Source: Aeromonas encheleia
Lineage (GTDB): Bacteria > Pseudomonadota > Gammaproteobacteria > Enterobacterales > Aeromonadaceae
DNA length: 64,000 nucleotides
Reading direction: 5' to 3'
Assembly: GCF_900637545.1 (NCBI RefSeq)
Contig: NZ_LR134376.1
Coordinates: 2,933,001 to 2,997,000 of the forward strand
The translations under genes and the position numbers were made by a program. Every line of letters begins with the position of its first letter. Position 1 is the stretch's first letter. Below are positions 38,372 through 48,249 of the stretch, in pieces. A model generated the notes under the pieces. The model saw only the letters and a list, made by a program, of their open reading frames with translations, made no database searches and had not been told where the DNA came from.

Positions 38372-39402
38372 GCCACACCGCCAAGCCGCATCGCTTGCTG
38401 ATGCAGGGGGAACGACAGGGTAAAGCAGGTTCCCTCACCGGGGACCGAGGCCACGCCGACCTCCCCCTGATGGGCACGCACCACGGATTGCACCACCGCC
38501 AGCCCCAGGCCGGTGCCCTGGGAGCGGGTGGTGAAGAAGGGTTCGAAAATCTGATTGAGCAGCTGGGCGGGTATCCCCTTGCCGTTGTCGAGGATGCGCA
38601 TCTCCACCCGGGCGCCGCTGCGCACCGCACTCACCAGCAGCGAGTCGGCCCCGGCCTGCTGGGCGTTGGCGATCAGGTTGTTGATGGCACCGGCCAGGGC
38701 GCTGCTGTTGGCGAGCAGGCAGAGATCCGGCTCCGGCGCCTCTATATGCAGCGTGCAGCCCTGCTGCTGGCAGAACGCCTCGGCGCCAGCCTGCACCTCC
38801 GCCAGCAGCCCCTGTACCGAGACGGGGGCGACCACCTGGTTGTCGCCGTTGCGGGCAAACAGCAGGATGTCGCTGATCTGCTTCTCCAGGTCTTGCAGCC
38901 TGGCCATCAGCTTCTGCTGGAACAGGGTGCGCGACTCCGGCTTGAGGGTGCGGTTGGCGAGGTTGGCCGCATAGAGCATGGCGGCAGAGAGCGGGGTGCG
39001 GATCTGGTGAGCCAGCGAGGCGGCCATGTTGCCGAGGGCCGACAGCCGCTTCATGTGGTTGACCCTGTCCTGCAGCTGGCGGGTCTCGGTGAGATCGGTG
39101 ATGAACACCAGCTGGCCGGGCTGATCCGGCAAGGGCTGGGTCGAGAGCTGCACCCGGCGCCCATCGCTCAGGGAGATCTCGTGACCGTCATCCTCGCGGG
39201 GCTGGAAACAGCGGGCGATGATCTGGCGCCAGGACTGGCCCTCCAGCGGCTCCCCCAGCAGGGCCAACGCCGCCGGGTTGGCGCGGGTGATCCGACCCTC
39301 CCCATCGAGCAGCAGCACGCCGGTCGGCAGCGCCGTGAAGATGGCATAAAGCTGGCTCACCTCGTGTGACTGAAGCGGGTTGTCCTGCTGCAAGATTGTC
39401 AT
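38368..39402 (-). CDS. flrB: Flagellar sensor kinase FlrB
   Basis: A 344-residue soluble histidine kinase with no membrane helices. The N-terminal PAS domain (about 15-110) includes PTGVLLLDGEGRITRANPAA. The HisKA domain has the phosphorylated His in AASLAHQIRTPLSAAM. The ATPase domain has the N box NNLIANAQQAG, a G box DNGKGIP, and GTGLGLAVVQ. It phosphorylates FlrC in the polar flagellar cascade. A sigma-54 promoter lies 36 bases upstream, as expected for FlrA control. The stop overlaps the first of two mini-ORFs. Confidence 0.94.
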   Translation of the reverse strand: MTILQQDNPLQSHEVSQLYAIFTALPTGVLLLDGEGRITRANPAALALLGEPLEGQSWRQIIARCFQPREDDGHEISLSDGRRVQLSTQPLPDQPGQLVFITDLTETRQLQDRVNHMKRLSALGNMAASLAHQIRTPLSAAMLYAANLANRTLKPESRTLFQQKLMARLQDLEKQISDILLFARNGDNQVVAPVSVQGLLAEVQAGAEAFCQQQGCTLHIEAPEPDLCLLANSSALAGAINNLIANAQQAGADSLLVSAVRSGARVEMRILDNGKGIPAQLLNQIFEPFFTTRSQGTGLGLAVVQSVVRAHQGEVGVASVPGEGTCFTLSFPLHQQAMRLGGVA

Positions 39403-39437
39403 AAACCTGACCTCAAACTGGGTTTGGGATCAGGCTA

Positions 39438-39454
39438 TTCAATTTCCATGCCAG
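39438..39454 (-). promoter_or_regulatory. Sigma-54 promoter of flrBC
   Basis: CTGGCATGGAAATTGAA on the minus strand matches the -24/-12 consensus (TTGGCAC-N5-TTGCW), with the invariant GG and TTG at the right spacing. FlrA is the expected activator. Confidence 0.75.
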
Positions 39455-39507
39455 TAAAATAACAGCTATATATCAATAGATTGCATATAGGTGTCAAAGC
39501 ATTGACC

Positions 39508-40935
39508 TCAGGCTTCCTTGCTCATGCCGTATTTCTTCATCTTCTCCACCAGGGTGGTGCGGCGCATGCTGAGCAGGTCGGCGGCGCGGGCCACCACCCC
39601 CTCCTGGGTTTCCAGGGCCTGGCGGATCAGCTCCACCTCGAGGTCGGCCAGCATCTCCTTGAGATTGACCCCCTCCAGTGGCAACTGCATGGGGAGCACG
39701 ATAGCACTGCCGGGCTCCGGCTCGGGGAGGCTCTGGAACACGGCTGCCAGGGCATCGCGCTCATCCATCTCGGTGAGCCGCTCGTCCCTGGGCTCGCAGG
39801 GCAGCAGGCGGTAGCGACCCGGCAAGTCCGCCACGTCGACGATCTGGTTGGGGTAGAGGATCAGCAGCCGCTCGATGAGGTTCGACAGCTCGCGCACGTT
39901 GCCGGGCCAGGCATATTGCATCAGGGATTCCATGGCGCGCTGGGTCAGACGGATGAGTCCCCTGTGCTGCTCCGCATGGCGATTGAGCAGCTCCTGCAGC
40001 AGCAGGGGAATGTCGTCGGATCGCTCGCGCAGCGGCGGCGTCTCTATGGGGAAGACATTGAGGCGGTAATAGAGATCCTCGCGGAAACCCTGGGTGCGGA
40101 TCAGCGCCTCCAGATCCCGGTGGGTCGCCGCTATCACCCGCACGTCCGCCTGTACCGGCTTGCTGCCGCCCACCCGATCGAACAGGCGCTCCTGCAGCAC
40201 CCGCAGCAGCTTGACCTGCATCGGCAGCGGCATGTCGCCGATCTCATCGAGGAACAGGGTACCGCCCTGGGCCAGCTCGAAGCGGCCGCGACGGGCGGCG
40301 ATGGCGCCGGTGAAGGCCCCCTTCTCGTGGCCGAACAGCTCGCTCTCCAGCAACTCGGCCGGGATGGCGCCGCAGTTGATGGGGACGAAGGGGCCACTGC
40401 TGCGGGAAGAGAGTTCATGGATGGCGCGGGCCACCACCTCCTTGCCGGTACCGGACTCCCCCAGGATCAGCACGTTGGCATCGGTCTCCGCGACCTGACT
40501 GATGAGGCGACGCACCGCCTGGATCCCCTTGCCCTTGCCCACCAGCAGTCGCAACAGGGTCTGCCCCTTGTCGTGCTGCTGTTGGCGCGGGTGCAGGGAG
40601 ATGAAGGCCTGGCAGAAATGCAGCTGGCGAGTCAGGGACTCGTACGTGAAGGGAGCGTCTGAGCCGCCGATGAAGTTGCAGTTGGGGTGATCGGCCTGTA
40701 TCAGGGAGAGAAACGGGATGCAGGGAAAGGCGGTCAGCAGTTCTCCGAGCGAACGTTCCATCAGCTCACCGGTCAAGATCCCCTGCAGCGGACCGGACGA
40801 TTCGATGGCCACATCGAGTTCGGTTTCTACCACCTCCTGCCAAGGGATCCCCATGAACGAGAGCACAGTACCCAGTTGCTGACGTCGCCGTTCATCGGCA
40901 TCGACAAGCAATACCCCCATCGCCATCATATCCAT
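39508..40935 (-). CDS. flrA: Flagellar master regulator FlrA
   Basis: A 475-residue sigma-54 activator at the top of the polar flagellar hierarchy. The N-terminal FleQ-type receiver-like domain (1-125, starts [20 protein letters not shown]) seems to lack the usual Asp acceptor. The AAA+ domain has Walker A GESGTGKE, loop [11 protein letters not shown], Walker [10 protein letters not shown]. The C-terminal helix-turn-helix is [20 protein letters not shown]. In Vibrio and Pseudomonas homologues cyclic-di-GMP binds the AAA+ domain and inhibits it. The start chosen (40935) gives the FleQ/FlrA N-terminus; AGGTGG lies about 9 bases upstream. ATGs at 40929 and 40926 are possible. Confidence 0.93.
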   Translation of the reverse strand: MDMMAMGVLLVDADERRRQQLGTVLSFMGIPWQEVVETELDVAIESSGPLQGILTGELMERSLGELLTAFPCIPFLSLIQADHPNCNFIGGSDAPFTYESLTRQLHFCQAFISLHPRQQQHDKGQTLLRLLVGKGKGIQAVRRLISQVAETDANVLILGESGTGKEVVARAIHELSSRSSGPFVPINCGAIPAELLESELFGHEKGAFTGAIAARRGRFELAQGGTLFLDEIGDMPLPMQVKLLRVLQERLFDRVGGSKPVQADVRVIAATHRDLEALIRTQGFREDLYYRLNVFPIETPPLRERSDDIPLLLQELLNRHAEQHRGLIRLTQRAMESLMQYAWPGNVRELSNLIERLLILYPNQIVDVADLPGRYRLLPCEPRDERLTEMDERDALAAVFQSLPEPEPGSAIVLPMQLPLEGVNLKEMLADLEVELIRQALETQEGVVARAADLLSMRRTTLVEKMKKYGMSKEA

Positions 40936-41218
40936 CCGTCTTACCACCTGAAGCCAAGTTGTTGTTTTTACGTGATTATTGTTGTTATTTTTAGTGTTTG
41001 TTGTTATTTCCGTGCCGATAGAGACAGACACGCACATCATGTGAGGCGCACAAAGTGCCAAAATTATGGCGCGTTGTCAAAAGCTGTCGCGATCGATTCC
41101 TGTCGGCGGGACAGCGATCACAATCAGACAGTTTTTGTCATCGAAGAGGCAAAAATAGGTGGGAACCGGGAAAACAGACGAGGAAGGGCTCCGACCGCAG
41201 CCGGAGCCAAACTGATGA

Positions 41219-42064
41219 TCAGTGCTTAAGCTGGCCGTGGGGGGCGGCGTAACGGCACTCGGGGAAACGGCTGCAGGCCAGGAACAGGCGACCGACATGG
41301 GGGCCCTTCTTGGCTTCCCGCTCCACCAGGGGGGCATCACAGCGAGGGCAATGAGGGGCCTCGTGGGGCTGATCCTCTTCGTCCGGATCGGCAAACAGGT
41401 TGTCCACCAGCCCGGCGTCCGGCTCGATGAACGGGGTCTGATCCTGCACCTTGGCCCGCACGGCGGCATGCCCGCCGTGGCGGCTCTCCTCCACATCCAC
41501 GCCATCGAGCAGCAGCGGGCTGAAGGTGGGCTCGCGCCGCTCACCCGGCAACGTCACCTCGATCTGGGGGCTCGCCTTGCTCAGCAGGGGCAGCAGCTGC
41601 TCGCGCAGCTCCTCGACCCGATAATGGCTACTCGCCGGGATCTGCAGCAGGGGCAGGCCCGCGCTGTCACAGGCCGACTTCAGGAAGGCATCGCGCACCT
41701 TGCGTTTCTGGTGGCGGTGGGAGCTGTCGTCGAGCTCGACGGCGCAGAGAAAGGAGAGATCTTGCGGGTGGCACAGCAGATAATCGAAATGCTTGGCACT
41801 GATCCTGTTGAACGCCTGCTGCCATTTGCTCTTGCCCATCCGGGCCTCCGGCGCCAGCACGTCCGCGACCCGCACCTTGGCAAAGACCCGCGCCTGATCA
41901 CCGACCGCCAGATCCAGCACCCCGAGGAAGGAGCGCTCGGCCGGGCTGAACAGGGCCTCCTGCAGATCATAGGGCAGCGTTTTGCCTTTCTTGCCTCTGG
42001 TCCAGAAGATCGCCAGCAGGAGCAGTACCAATAACACCAATCCCGATACGACTAGGGTATTCAT
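41219..42064 (-). CDS. DUF2726 protein with topoisomerase-type zinc finger
   Basis: A 281-residue protein. The N-terminus MNTLVVSGLVLLVLLLLAIF is one membrane helix. Residues about 35-165 match the DUF2726 family, a domain distantly related to restriction-type nucleases; AVELDDSSH near 131 looks like an active-site strand. The C-terminus has a zinc ribbon as in type I topoisomerase tails: CPRCDAPLVEREAKKG then FLACSRFPECRY. The ATG at 42064 was chosen because the helix starts there. Nuclease activity is an inference; no phage or restriction genes are adjacent. Confidence 0.8.
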   Translation of the reverse strand: MNTLVVSGLVLLVLLLLAIFWTRGKKGKTLPYDLQEALFSPAERSFLGVLDLAVGDQARVFAKVRVADVLAPEARMGKSKWQQAFNRISAKHFDYLLCHPQDLSFLCAVELDDSSHRHQKRKVRDAFLKSACDSAGLPLLQIPASSHYRVEELREQLLPLLSKASPQIEVTLPGERREPTFSPLLLDGVDVEESRHGGHAAVRAKVQDQTPFIEPDAGLVDNLFADPDEEDQPHEAPHCPRCDAPLVEREAKKGPHVGRLFLACSRFPECRYAAPHGQLKH

Positions 42065-42255
42065 GAGTGCACTATCCAGTTCACAAAACAGAAGAAGGGC
42101 CATCACTCTATCACGGGGGAGAAGGGTCAGGCAGCGCAGAAGTGGTGGCCGCCTCCGGCATCGGCGTTTTTTCACTACATTTGCGCAAGGCGGGCTTCAT
42201 ATGGCCTGACACTGCAGGCACAATGCTACAGAAACCCAATTCGAAGGAGAGCAGG

Positions 42256-42768
42256 ATGCAAAAGCAATTGGTCGTCACCGTGATCGGCGCGGACAAGCCC
42301 GGTATCGTCGAGAGCCTGGCCGACATCATCACCCAACAGCAGGGCAACTGGCTGGCCAGCTCCATGAGCGAGCTGGCGGGACAATTTGCCGGCATCCTGC
42401 ATGTCAGCGTCCCCGATGAGCATTACCGTGGCCTGTGCGAGGCGCTGGTGATGCTGCCGGGTCTCACCGTCAGCTTCGCCGAGGGGCAAGTCAGCCAGGA
42501 GCCGGAGCGTCAGGTGATGCTGAGCGTCACCGGCAACGACAGGCCCGGCATAGTGCACGAAGTGGCCAGCATACTGCGCCAGCTCAACATCAACGTCGCC
42601 GATCTCACCACAGGTTGCGAACCGGCCCCCCACTCAGGTGCCCCGCTGTTCTACGCCCATGCCCTGGTCGCCCTGCCGCCCGGGCTCGAACTCGGCGATC
42701 TGATCGCGGCGCTGGAATCCCTCTCCGATGACCTGGTGGTCGACATCGATCAGGCCGTGGCAGAATAG
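42256..42768 (+). CDS. gcvR: Glycine cleavage system transcriptional repressor GcvR
   Basis: A 170-residue protein with two ACT domains. The first is VVTVIGADKPGIVESLADII (residues 7-26), the second MLSVTGNDRPGIVHEVASIL (about 93-112). In E. coli GcvR binds GcvA and turns off gcvTHP when glycine is low. AAGGAGA precedes the ATG at 42256. It lies immediately upstream of the ppk Pho box in the same direction, but no functional link with ppk is known. Confidence 0.88.
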   Translation: MQKQLVVTVIGADKPGIVESLADIITQQQGNWLASSMSELAGQFAGILHVSVPDEHYRGLCEALVMLPGLTVSFAEGQVSQEPERQVMLSVTGNDRPGIVHEVASILRQLNINVADLTTGCEPAPHSGAPLFYAHALVALPPGLELGDLIAALESLSDDLVVDIDQAVAE

Positions 42769-42774
42769 GACTCA

Positions 42775-42808
42775 TTGTCATAAATCTGTCACCTATCCAC
42801 GCCATAAC
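42775..42808 (+). promoter_or_regulatory. Pho box and -10 of ppk-ppx
   Basis: TTGTCAT, AAAT, CTGTCAC at 42775-42792 is almost a consensus Pho box, overlapping the end of the gcvR intergenic gap. Ten bases later CATAAC (42803-42808) is a fair -10. The ppk start codon is 37 bases further. Confidence 0.85.
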
Positions 42809-42844
42809 TGCCGCGCAGACGCAACCTGATCACAGAGGCACCAC

Positions 42845-44914
42845 ATGAGCACCGACAAGCAGTATGAAGAGAAAGAGCTGAGTTGGCTCTCATTCAATGA
42901 ACGGGTGTTACAAGAGGCAATGGACAAGACGGTCCCCCTCATCGAGCGGGTCCGTTTCCTGGGGATCTTCTCCTCCAATCAGGACGAGTTCTTCAAGGTA
43001 CGGGTATCGGACGTCAAGCGCCGCATCCTCATCAACGAGGTGCACGGCGGCGATGACGACGCCAAGGTGTTGCTGCGCGCCATCCAGCAGAAGGTGATGG
43101 CGCTCGGCGAGGCCTTCGACAACACCTATAAAGAGCTGCTGATCGCCCTCGCCCGCCACAACATCTTCCTGGTCAACGAGAACCAGCTCTCCGAGGCGAT
43201 CCAGCAGTGGCTGCGGGTCTTTTTCAGGGAGAAGGTGCTGCGCCACATCATCCCCATCCTGCTCAACAAGGAGGTCAACCCGGTCAAGTTCCTCAAGGAT
43301 GAGCACACCTACCTCGCCATCGAGATGAAGAAGGGCGGCCAGGTGATCCAGTACGCCCTGGTGGAGGTGCCGACCGACGATCTGCCCCGTTTCTTCCAGC
43401 TGCCGCCGGAGGGAACCCGTCGCAAGAAGCAGATCATCATCCTGGATAACGTCATCCGCTTCTGCCTCGACGAGATCTTCAAGGGCTTCTTCGACTACGA
43501 CGAGATAGCCGCCTACGCGGTCAAGCTGACCCGGGATGCGGAGTACGATCTCTCCGATCAGCTGGACTTGAGCCTGGTGGACAAGATGAGTGATGGCCTG
43601 AAACAGCGCCTCACCGCCATGCCGGTGCGCTTCGTCTACGAGCGGGAGATGCCCGCCGCCATGATAAGCTTCCTCAAGCTCAAGCTGCAGATCAGCAGCT
43701 ACGACGCCATCATGCCCGGTGGCCGTTATCACAACTTCAAGGATTTCATTGGCTTCCCCAACGTGGGCCGGGACTATCTGGAAAACCCCAAGCTGCCGGC
43801 ACTCGATTGCCACGACTTTGATGGCTTCGTCAACGCCTTCGACGCCATCACCAAGCAGGACATTCTGCTCTACTACCCCTATCACAAGTTCCACCACTTC
43901 ACCGAGCTGGTGCGCCAGGCGGCGTTCGATCCGGCGGTGAGTGCCATTCGCATCAATATCTACCGGGTCGCCAAGAAGTCGCGCATCATTCACTCCCTCA
44001 TCGACGCCGCCAACAACGGCAAGAAGGTGACCGTGGTGGTGGAGCTGCGCGCCCGCTTCGACGAGGCGGCCAACATCGACTGGGCCAACATCCTGACCGA
44101 TGCCGGGGTCAAGGTGGTGTTCGGGGTGCCGAGCCTCAAGATCCACTCCAAGCTCTGCCTCATCACCCGCCACGAGCATGGCGAGGCGGTGCGCTACGCC
44201 CATATCGGCACCGGCAACTTCAACGAGAAGACCGCCAAGATCTACACCGACTTCTCCCTGCTGACCCGCCATCCGGACATCACCGCCGAGGTGGAGGGGG
44301 TGTTCGAGTACATCGAGTACCCCTATCGGCGCTACAAGTTCAACCACTTGATGGTCTCCCCCATCAACAGCCGGCGCCAGCTCTATCGCCACATCGACAA
44401 CGAGCTGGCCAACGCCAAGGCGGGCCAGCCCAGCGGCATCACGCTCAAGATCAACAACCTGGTGGACAGGGATCTCATCAACCGCCTCTATGCCGCCGGC
44501 CAGGCCGGGGTGCCCATCCAGATGATCATCCGCGGCATGTGCGCCCTGCGCCCCGGCGTGCCGGGCCTGAGCGAGAATATCCAGGTCATCAGCATCATCG
44601 ACCGCTTCCTCGAGCACCCGCGGGTCATGGTGTTCCACAACAAGGGCAACCCCCAGCTGTTCATCTCCAGCGCCGACTGGATGAGCCGCAACATCGACGG
44701 CCGGATCGAGGTGGGTACCCCCATCTATGACGAGCGGCTCAAGCAGCGCATCCTGGATATTTTGCAGTTGCAGCTGAGCGACACCTGCAAGGCAAGGGTC
44801 ATCGATGCGAACCAGAGCAACGAATACGTGAAGCGGGGCAACCGCCGCAAGGTTCGTTCTCAGGTCGCGATTTACGACTACCTCAAACGGATAGAGTCAA
44901 ACCATGGACAATAG
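42845..44914 (+). CDS. ppk: Polyphosphate kinase Ppk1
   Basis: A 689-residue enzyme that makes polyphosphate from ATP reversibly. Domain order: N domain ([18 protein letters not shown]), head domain (about 110-320), and two PLD-like catalytic domains. [18 protein letters not shown] and the phosphohistidine region [11 protein letters not shown] (about residue 430-440) are typical; [13 protein letters not shown] is near the end. The length matches E. coli Ppk (688). It has a near-consensus Pho box upstream and overlaps ppx by 11 bases, so synthesis and breakdown enzymes are coupled. Confidence 0.97.
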   Translation: MSTDKQYEEKELSWLSFNERVLQEAMDKTVPLIERVRFLGIFSSNQDEFFKVRVSDVKRRILINEVHGGDDDAKVLLRAIQQKVMALGEAFDNTYKELLIALARHNIFLVNENQLSEAIQQWLRVFFREKVLRHIIPILLNKEVNPVKFLKDEHTYLAIEMKKGGQVIQYALVEVPTDDLPRFFQLPPEGTRRKKQIIILDNVIRFCLDEIFKGFFDYDEIAAYAVKLTRDAEYDLSDQLDLSLVDKMSDGLKQRLTAMPVRFVYEREMPAAMISFLKLKLQISSYDAIMPGGRYHNFKDFIGFPNVGRDYLENPKLPALDCHDFDGFVNAFDAITKQDILLYYPYHKFHHFTELVRQAAFDPAVSAIRINIYRVAKKSRIIHSLIDAANNGKKVTVVVELRARFDEAANIDWANILTDAGVKVVFGVPSLKIHSKLCLITRHEHGEAVRYAHIGTGNFNEKTAKIYTDFSLLTRHPDITAEVEGVFEYIEYPYRRYKFNHLMVSPINSRRQLYRHIDNELANAKAGQPSGITLKINNLVDRDLINRLYAAGQAGVPIQMIIRGMCALRPGVPGLSENIQVISIIDRFLEHPRVMVFHNKGNPQLFISSADWMSRNIDGRIEVGTPIYDERLKQRILDILQLQLSDTCKARVIDANQSNEYVKRGNRRKVRSQVAIYDYLKRIESNHGQ

Positions 44915-46394
44915 TCTGTACGCCGCTGTCGATCTGGGCTCGAACAGCTTTCACATGGTCATCGCCCGCCTCAACGAGGGACGGATGCAGATCGTCGATC
45001 GCATCAAGGAGCGGGTCCGACTGGCGGAGGGCATGGACGAGCAGCGCCGCATGTCGGACGAGGCCATGGACCGGGGGCTCGAGTGCCTCAGCCTGTTCGC
45101 CGAGCGGCTGACCAACATCAAGCCGGATCAGATCCGCATCGCCGGCACCTATACCCTGCGCCGCGCCAGCAACGCCCGCGCGTTCGTGAGCGAGGCGGTC
45201 AAGGTTTTGAACCATCCCATCGAGATCATCAGCGGCCAGGAAGAGGCGCGCCTCATCTATCAGGGGGTCGCCCACACCCAGCATATTGAAGGCCAGGTAC
45301 TGGTGGTCGACATCGGCGGCGGCAGCACCGAGCTCATCATCGGCGAGGGCTTCGATCACAAGGCCCTCACCAGCCGCAAGATGGGCTGCGTCAGCTTCAC
45401 CCAGAGCTTCTTTGCCAACGGCAAGCTGAGCGAGCGGTCCTTCAACGGCGCCGTGCTGGAGGCGCAGCATCAGCTCGCCCCCATCATCAACCAGTACCGC
45501 AAGCTGGGCTGGCAGAGCTGCCTCGGCAGCTCGGGCTCCATCCGCACAGTGCGCGACGTGCTGCAGGGCGAGGGCTGGACCGATGGCAGCATCACGCTCA
45601 CCGGACTTGAACGGCTGAAGAAAGAGATGCTCGAGCACAAGCGGGTGGACCAGCTCAAACTCGCTGGCCTGACCGACGAGCGGCGTGAGGTCTTTGCCGC
45701 GGCGGTGGCCATACTGCTCGGGCTCTTCACCTCCCTGCCCATAGAGCGGATGGAGTACTCTGACGGCGCCCTGCGCGAGGGACTGCTGTATGAATTCGAG
45801 GAGCGGTTGCAGCATCACGACATCCGCGAACGCACCGCCCTGGCCCTCAGCACCCACTATCGCATCGACAAGCGCCAGGCCAACCGGGTCGAGCAGAGCG
45901 TGTTGGCCCTGTTCGATGCCCTGAGCGGCCCCTGGCAGATGCCGGAGGAGCCCTATCGCGCCATCCTAGGCTGGGCGGCTCGGCTGCACGAGATTGGCCT
46001 CGCCATCAACTACAGCGGCATCCATCGCCACTCCGCCTATATCTTGCAGAACACCGATCTGCCCGGCTTCAACCAGGACGATCAGGCCCTGCTGGCGGCC
46101 CTGGTGCGGTTCCAGCGCAAGGGGCTCAAGCTCTCCGAGCTGCCCGCCCTGCCCAACCATGACGAGCAGACGGTGCTGCGTTGCATCCGCATCCTGCGCC
46201 TCGCCGTGGCGGCGCACCACAGGCGCCAGGACAACCTGTTGCCGGAATGGAAGGTGCAGGCCGCCGAAGATCAGCTGGTGGTGACCCTGCCGACCGACTG
46301 GTGTGACGAGAACCGCCTGCTGATGCAGAACCTGGAGAAAGAGCACCGTTATTGCCAGGAGCAGGGCTGGCCGCTGCTGTTCCAGCTGAGCTGA
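44904..46394 (+). CDS. ppx: Exopolyphosphatase
   Basis: A 496-residue Ppx/GppA-family enzyme that removes terminal phosphate from polyphosphate. The actin-like ATPase fold shows [16 protein letters not shown] at the start, the phosphate loop [14 protein letters not shown] near 140, and [14 protein letters not shown] near 210. A C-terminal HD-type helical domain follows (about 310-490). It could in principle be GppA, but location behind ppk with an 11-base overlap supports Ppx. A terminator follows. Confidence 0.94.
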   Translation: MDNSLYAAVDLGSNSFHMVIARLNEGRMQIVDRIKERVRLAEGMDEQRRMSDEAMDRGLECLSLFAERLTNIKPDQIRIAGTYTLRRASNARAFVSEAVKVLNHPIEIISGQEEARLIYQGVAHTQHIEGQVLVVDIGGGSTELIIGEGFDHKALTSRKMGCVSFTQSFFANGKLSERSFNGAVLEAQHQLAPIINQYRKLGWQSCLGSSGSIRTVRDVLQGEGWTDGSITLTGLERLKKEMLEHKRVDQLKLAGLTDERREVFAAAVAILLGLFTSLPIERMEYSDGALREGLLYEFEERLQHHDIRERTALALSTHYRIDKRQANRVEQSVLALFDALSGPWQMPEEPYRAILGWAARLHEIGLAINYSGIHRHSAYILQNTDLPGFNQDDQALLAALVRFQRKGLKLSELPALPNHDEQTVLRCIRILRLAVAAHHRRQDNLLPEWKVQAAEDQLVVTLPTDWCDENRLLMQNLEKEHRYCQEQGWPLLFQLS

Positions 46395-46408
46395 GCCCCG
46401 CCCACGAA

Positions 46409-46435
46409 AAAAGGCAGCCAATGGCTGCCTTTTTG
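46409..46435 (+). terminator. Terminator after ppx (bidirectional)
   Basis: AAAAAGGCAGCC pairs with GGCTGCCTTTTT across AAT, between convergent ppx and mgtE. Confidence 0.92.
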
Positions 46436-46447
46436 CTTTCTCGCGGG

Positions 46448-47791
46448 TCACTGCAGCTCGGGCAGCAGCCACTTGGCGATCTCGAAATAGATGATGAGGC
46501 CGGTGCCGTCCACCAGGGTGGAGATGAAAGGGGCCGAGACCACCGCCGGATCGATCCGCAGGCGGCGCAGCACCATGGGGATCACCGAGGCGACGGTGGC
46601 GCTCCAGAGCACGATGGCAATGATGGTGAGGGTGACCACCATGCCGATCTCGGGGCCGACTCCCAGGCTCCAGGCCCGCACCCAGGCCGCGATGGCGATG
46701 GCCACCGAGATGAGCAGGCCGGTGGAGAGCTCTTTCTTCAGCACTGTGCCGAGGTTGCGCAGACTCACCTCCCCCACGGCCATGGCGCGCACTATGGTGG
46801 TGGTGATCTGGGTGCCGCTGTTGCCGCCGGTGCCGATGAGCAGCGGGATGAAGAAGGCCAGCGCGATGGCGGCCTCCAGCTGCTCCTCGAACGCCCGCAG
46901 CACTGTGCCGGTATAGGCCTCGGCCACGAACAGGATCAGCAGCCAGCCCACCCGCTTGCGCCACAGCTGCCAGGGGCTCGCCTGCAGGTAGGGGGTGTCC
47001 AGCGGCGAGGAGCCGCCCTGCAGCTCGGCATCCTCGGTGGACTCCAGCTCCAAGATGTCGGCGGCGTCGTCCACATGGAAGATCCCCACCAGGCGACCCT
47101 GCTCCTCCACCGGCAGGCTCGAGATATCGCGGTCGATCAGCAGGCGGGCCGCCAGCTCCTGATCCGCCCGGGCGTTGATCCGCACCGCCTCACGGTCCAT
47201 CAGCTCGCTCACCGGCCGCAGGGGATCCGCGATCAGCAGCGACTTGAGGGAGACGCTGCCGAGCAGCTGCTGCCCCTCATTGACCACGTAGAGATGCTGG
47301 AACAGCTGGGCGTTGTCCCAGGCGTCGTGGATCAGCTGCTTGGCGCGCCCCACCGTCTCCCGCTCGCCAATGGCCAGGTATTCGTGGCGCATGTTGGCCC
47401 CGACCGACTCGCTCGGCCAGTCCAGCAGCGACTGGAAGCTGGATCGTACCGACTCGGGGAAGCGGGAGAGCAGGGTGTCGCGATCCCGCTCATTGAGCCT
47501 GCGCAAGATGGCCAGCAGCTCGCGCCTCGGCATGGCCCCCTGCAGCAGGCCGACGAGGCTGGCATGCAGGCGCAGCAGCAGCCGGGCCGCGCAGTCGGGC
47601 GGGAGCGAACCGAGCAGGGCGGCCCCCTCCGCCATGGGCAGGGTATCGAAGATGCAGTTAAGCTCTTCCGGACGCAGGGTCAGCAGCTGATCGGCGCGCG
47701 CCACTGGATCCAGGTTGTGGGCCAGCCAGCCCTGCAGGGCGGCCAGATCGAGCAGTTGATGACGATTGAGCAGGGTGTGTGTTTTCTTCAT
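46448..47791 (-). CDS. mgtE: Magnesium transporter MgtE
   Basis: A 447-residue MgtE-family magnesium channel. The N-terminal helical domain (about 20-125) is followed by two CBS domains (about 130-250) that sense Mg2+, a connecting helix, and five membrane helices (about 280-447). The pore signature is LLIGTGGNSGTQITTTIVRA, and DGTGLIIYFEIAKWLL closes the protein. The ATG at 47791 was chosen because GAGG lies about 9 bases before it. A magnesium-sensing M-box leader lies upstream, so the gene is shut off when Mg2+ is plentiful. Confidence 0.95.
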   Translation of the reverse strand: MKKTHTLLNRHQLLDLAALQGWLAHNLDPVARADQLLTLRPEELNCIFDTLPMAEGAALLGSLPPDCAARLLLRLHASLVGLLQGAMPRRELLAILRRLNERDRDTLLSRFPESVRSSFQSLLDWPSESVGANMRHEYLAIGERETVGRAKQLIHDAWDNAQLFQHLYVVNEGQQLLGSVSLKSLLIADPLRPVSELMDREAVRINARADQELAARLLIDRDISSLPVEEQGRLVGIFHVDDAADILELESTEDAELQGGSSPLDTPYLQASPWQLWRKRVGWLLILFVAEAYTGTVLRAFEEQLEAAIALAFFIPLLIGTGGNSGTQITTTIVRAMAVGEVSLRNLGTVLKKELSTGLLISVAIAIAAWVRAWSLGVGPEIGMVVTLTIIAIVLWSATVASVIPMVLRRLRIDPAVVSAPFISTLVDGTGLIIYFEIAKWLLPELQ

Positions 47792-47897
47792 CACAGATAA
47801 CCTCATGTGATCTCAGGCAGGGCCTGAGGGCAACCGGCTAGCACCGGTCACTGTCGATAAGAAAACAGCAATTTGATTGACGAGTAATAGGCAGGAA

Positions 47898-47919
47898 ATG
47901 ACGCCGTTCGGCGTGTCAT
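47898..47919 (-). terminator. Expression-platform hairpin of the mgtE leader
   Basis: ATGACACGCCG pairs with CGGCGTCAT around a small loop, just after the M-box aptamer and followed by TTCC. It is the likely switchable terminator, although the T run is short. Confidence 0.55.
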
Positions 47920-47924
47920 CATCC

Positions 47925-48090
47925 CCACGTACCAGCTTTAGCACTGCATAACGTATCCGGCACGCCGGAAGCCACTTGGGTTAACACCTTAATCCGATGA
48001 AAACTGTCCTGATCTTGGGCGTCTCTGGACGTCGTGAGATCAGTGGCCTGTGTTTATGCAGGAGCCTCGCCTAACGAGATGCTGCGAAAA
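47925..48090 (-). ncRNA. M-box (ykoK leader) magnesium riboswitch
   Basis: On the minus strand the leader has the conserved blocks of the M-box in order: CTCGTTAGGCGAGGCTCCT, ATAAACACAGGCCACTG, CGTCCAGAGACGCC, AGGACAGTTTTCATCG, GATTAAGGTG, and a closing GCAGTGCTAAAGC. These agree with the remembered Rfam ykoK consensus. In Bacillus this aptamer folds when Mg2+ is bound and stops expression of the Mg transporter gene. Placement ahead of mgtE fits. Ends are approximate. Confidence 0.9.
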
Positions 48091-48249
48091 ATAGCCACAA
48101 CCCTGAGGTTGTGCGGGCGGCATCATCGACCAGGGGCGGACCCGAGTCAAGCCGACCGGGCAGCTGGCAATAGCTTGTTACAAATTGAAGGGAGGGACGG
48201 CGGATAGGGAGAGGTGGCTCCCCCGGCCCAGGCCAGAGGGAGCAGTCAC

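Larger units (their letters stand above)
38166..38376 (-). repeat. 101-bp tandem repeat between flrB and flrC
   Basis: Two copies, about 95 percent identical, with a period of 101 bases. That equals a 105-base ORF minus the four-base ATGA overlap. Each contains an inverted repeat (GGCCAAT ... ATTGGCC). The array covers the whole flrB-flrC gap. Confidence 0.9.
47792..48249. other. Region between mgtE and flgL
   Basis: About 460 bases with no protein gene. It contains the mgtE leader with the M-box and a hairpin, and the 3' flank of flgL (48180-48249), where only a GC-rich imperfect stem and no clear terminator was seen. Confidence 0.7.

Noticed and set aside
38166..38376. Mobile-element or CRISPR explanation for the 101-bp repeats
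   Set aside because: Units are directly adjacent without spacers, have no terminal inverted repeats or target duplications, and keep exact ATGA gene overlaps.
36829..39369. 846-codon plus-strand open frame opposite flrC and flrB
   Set aside because: Antisense shadow of flrC and flrB, including the repeat region; Gln/His/Leu-rich translation typical of reverse-strand frames.
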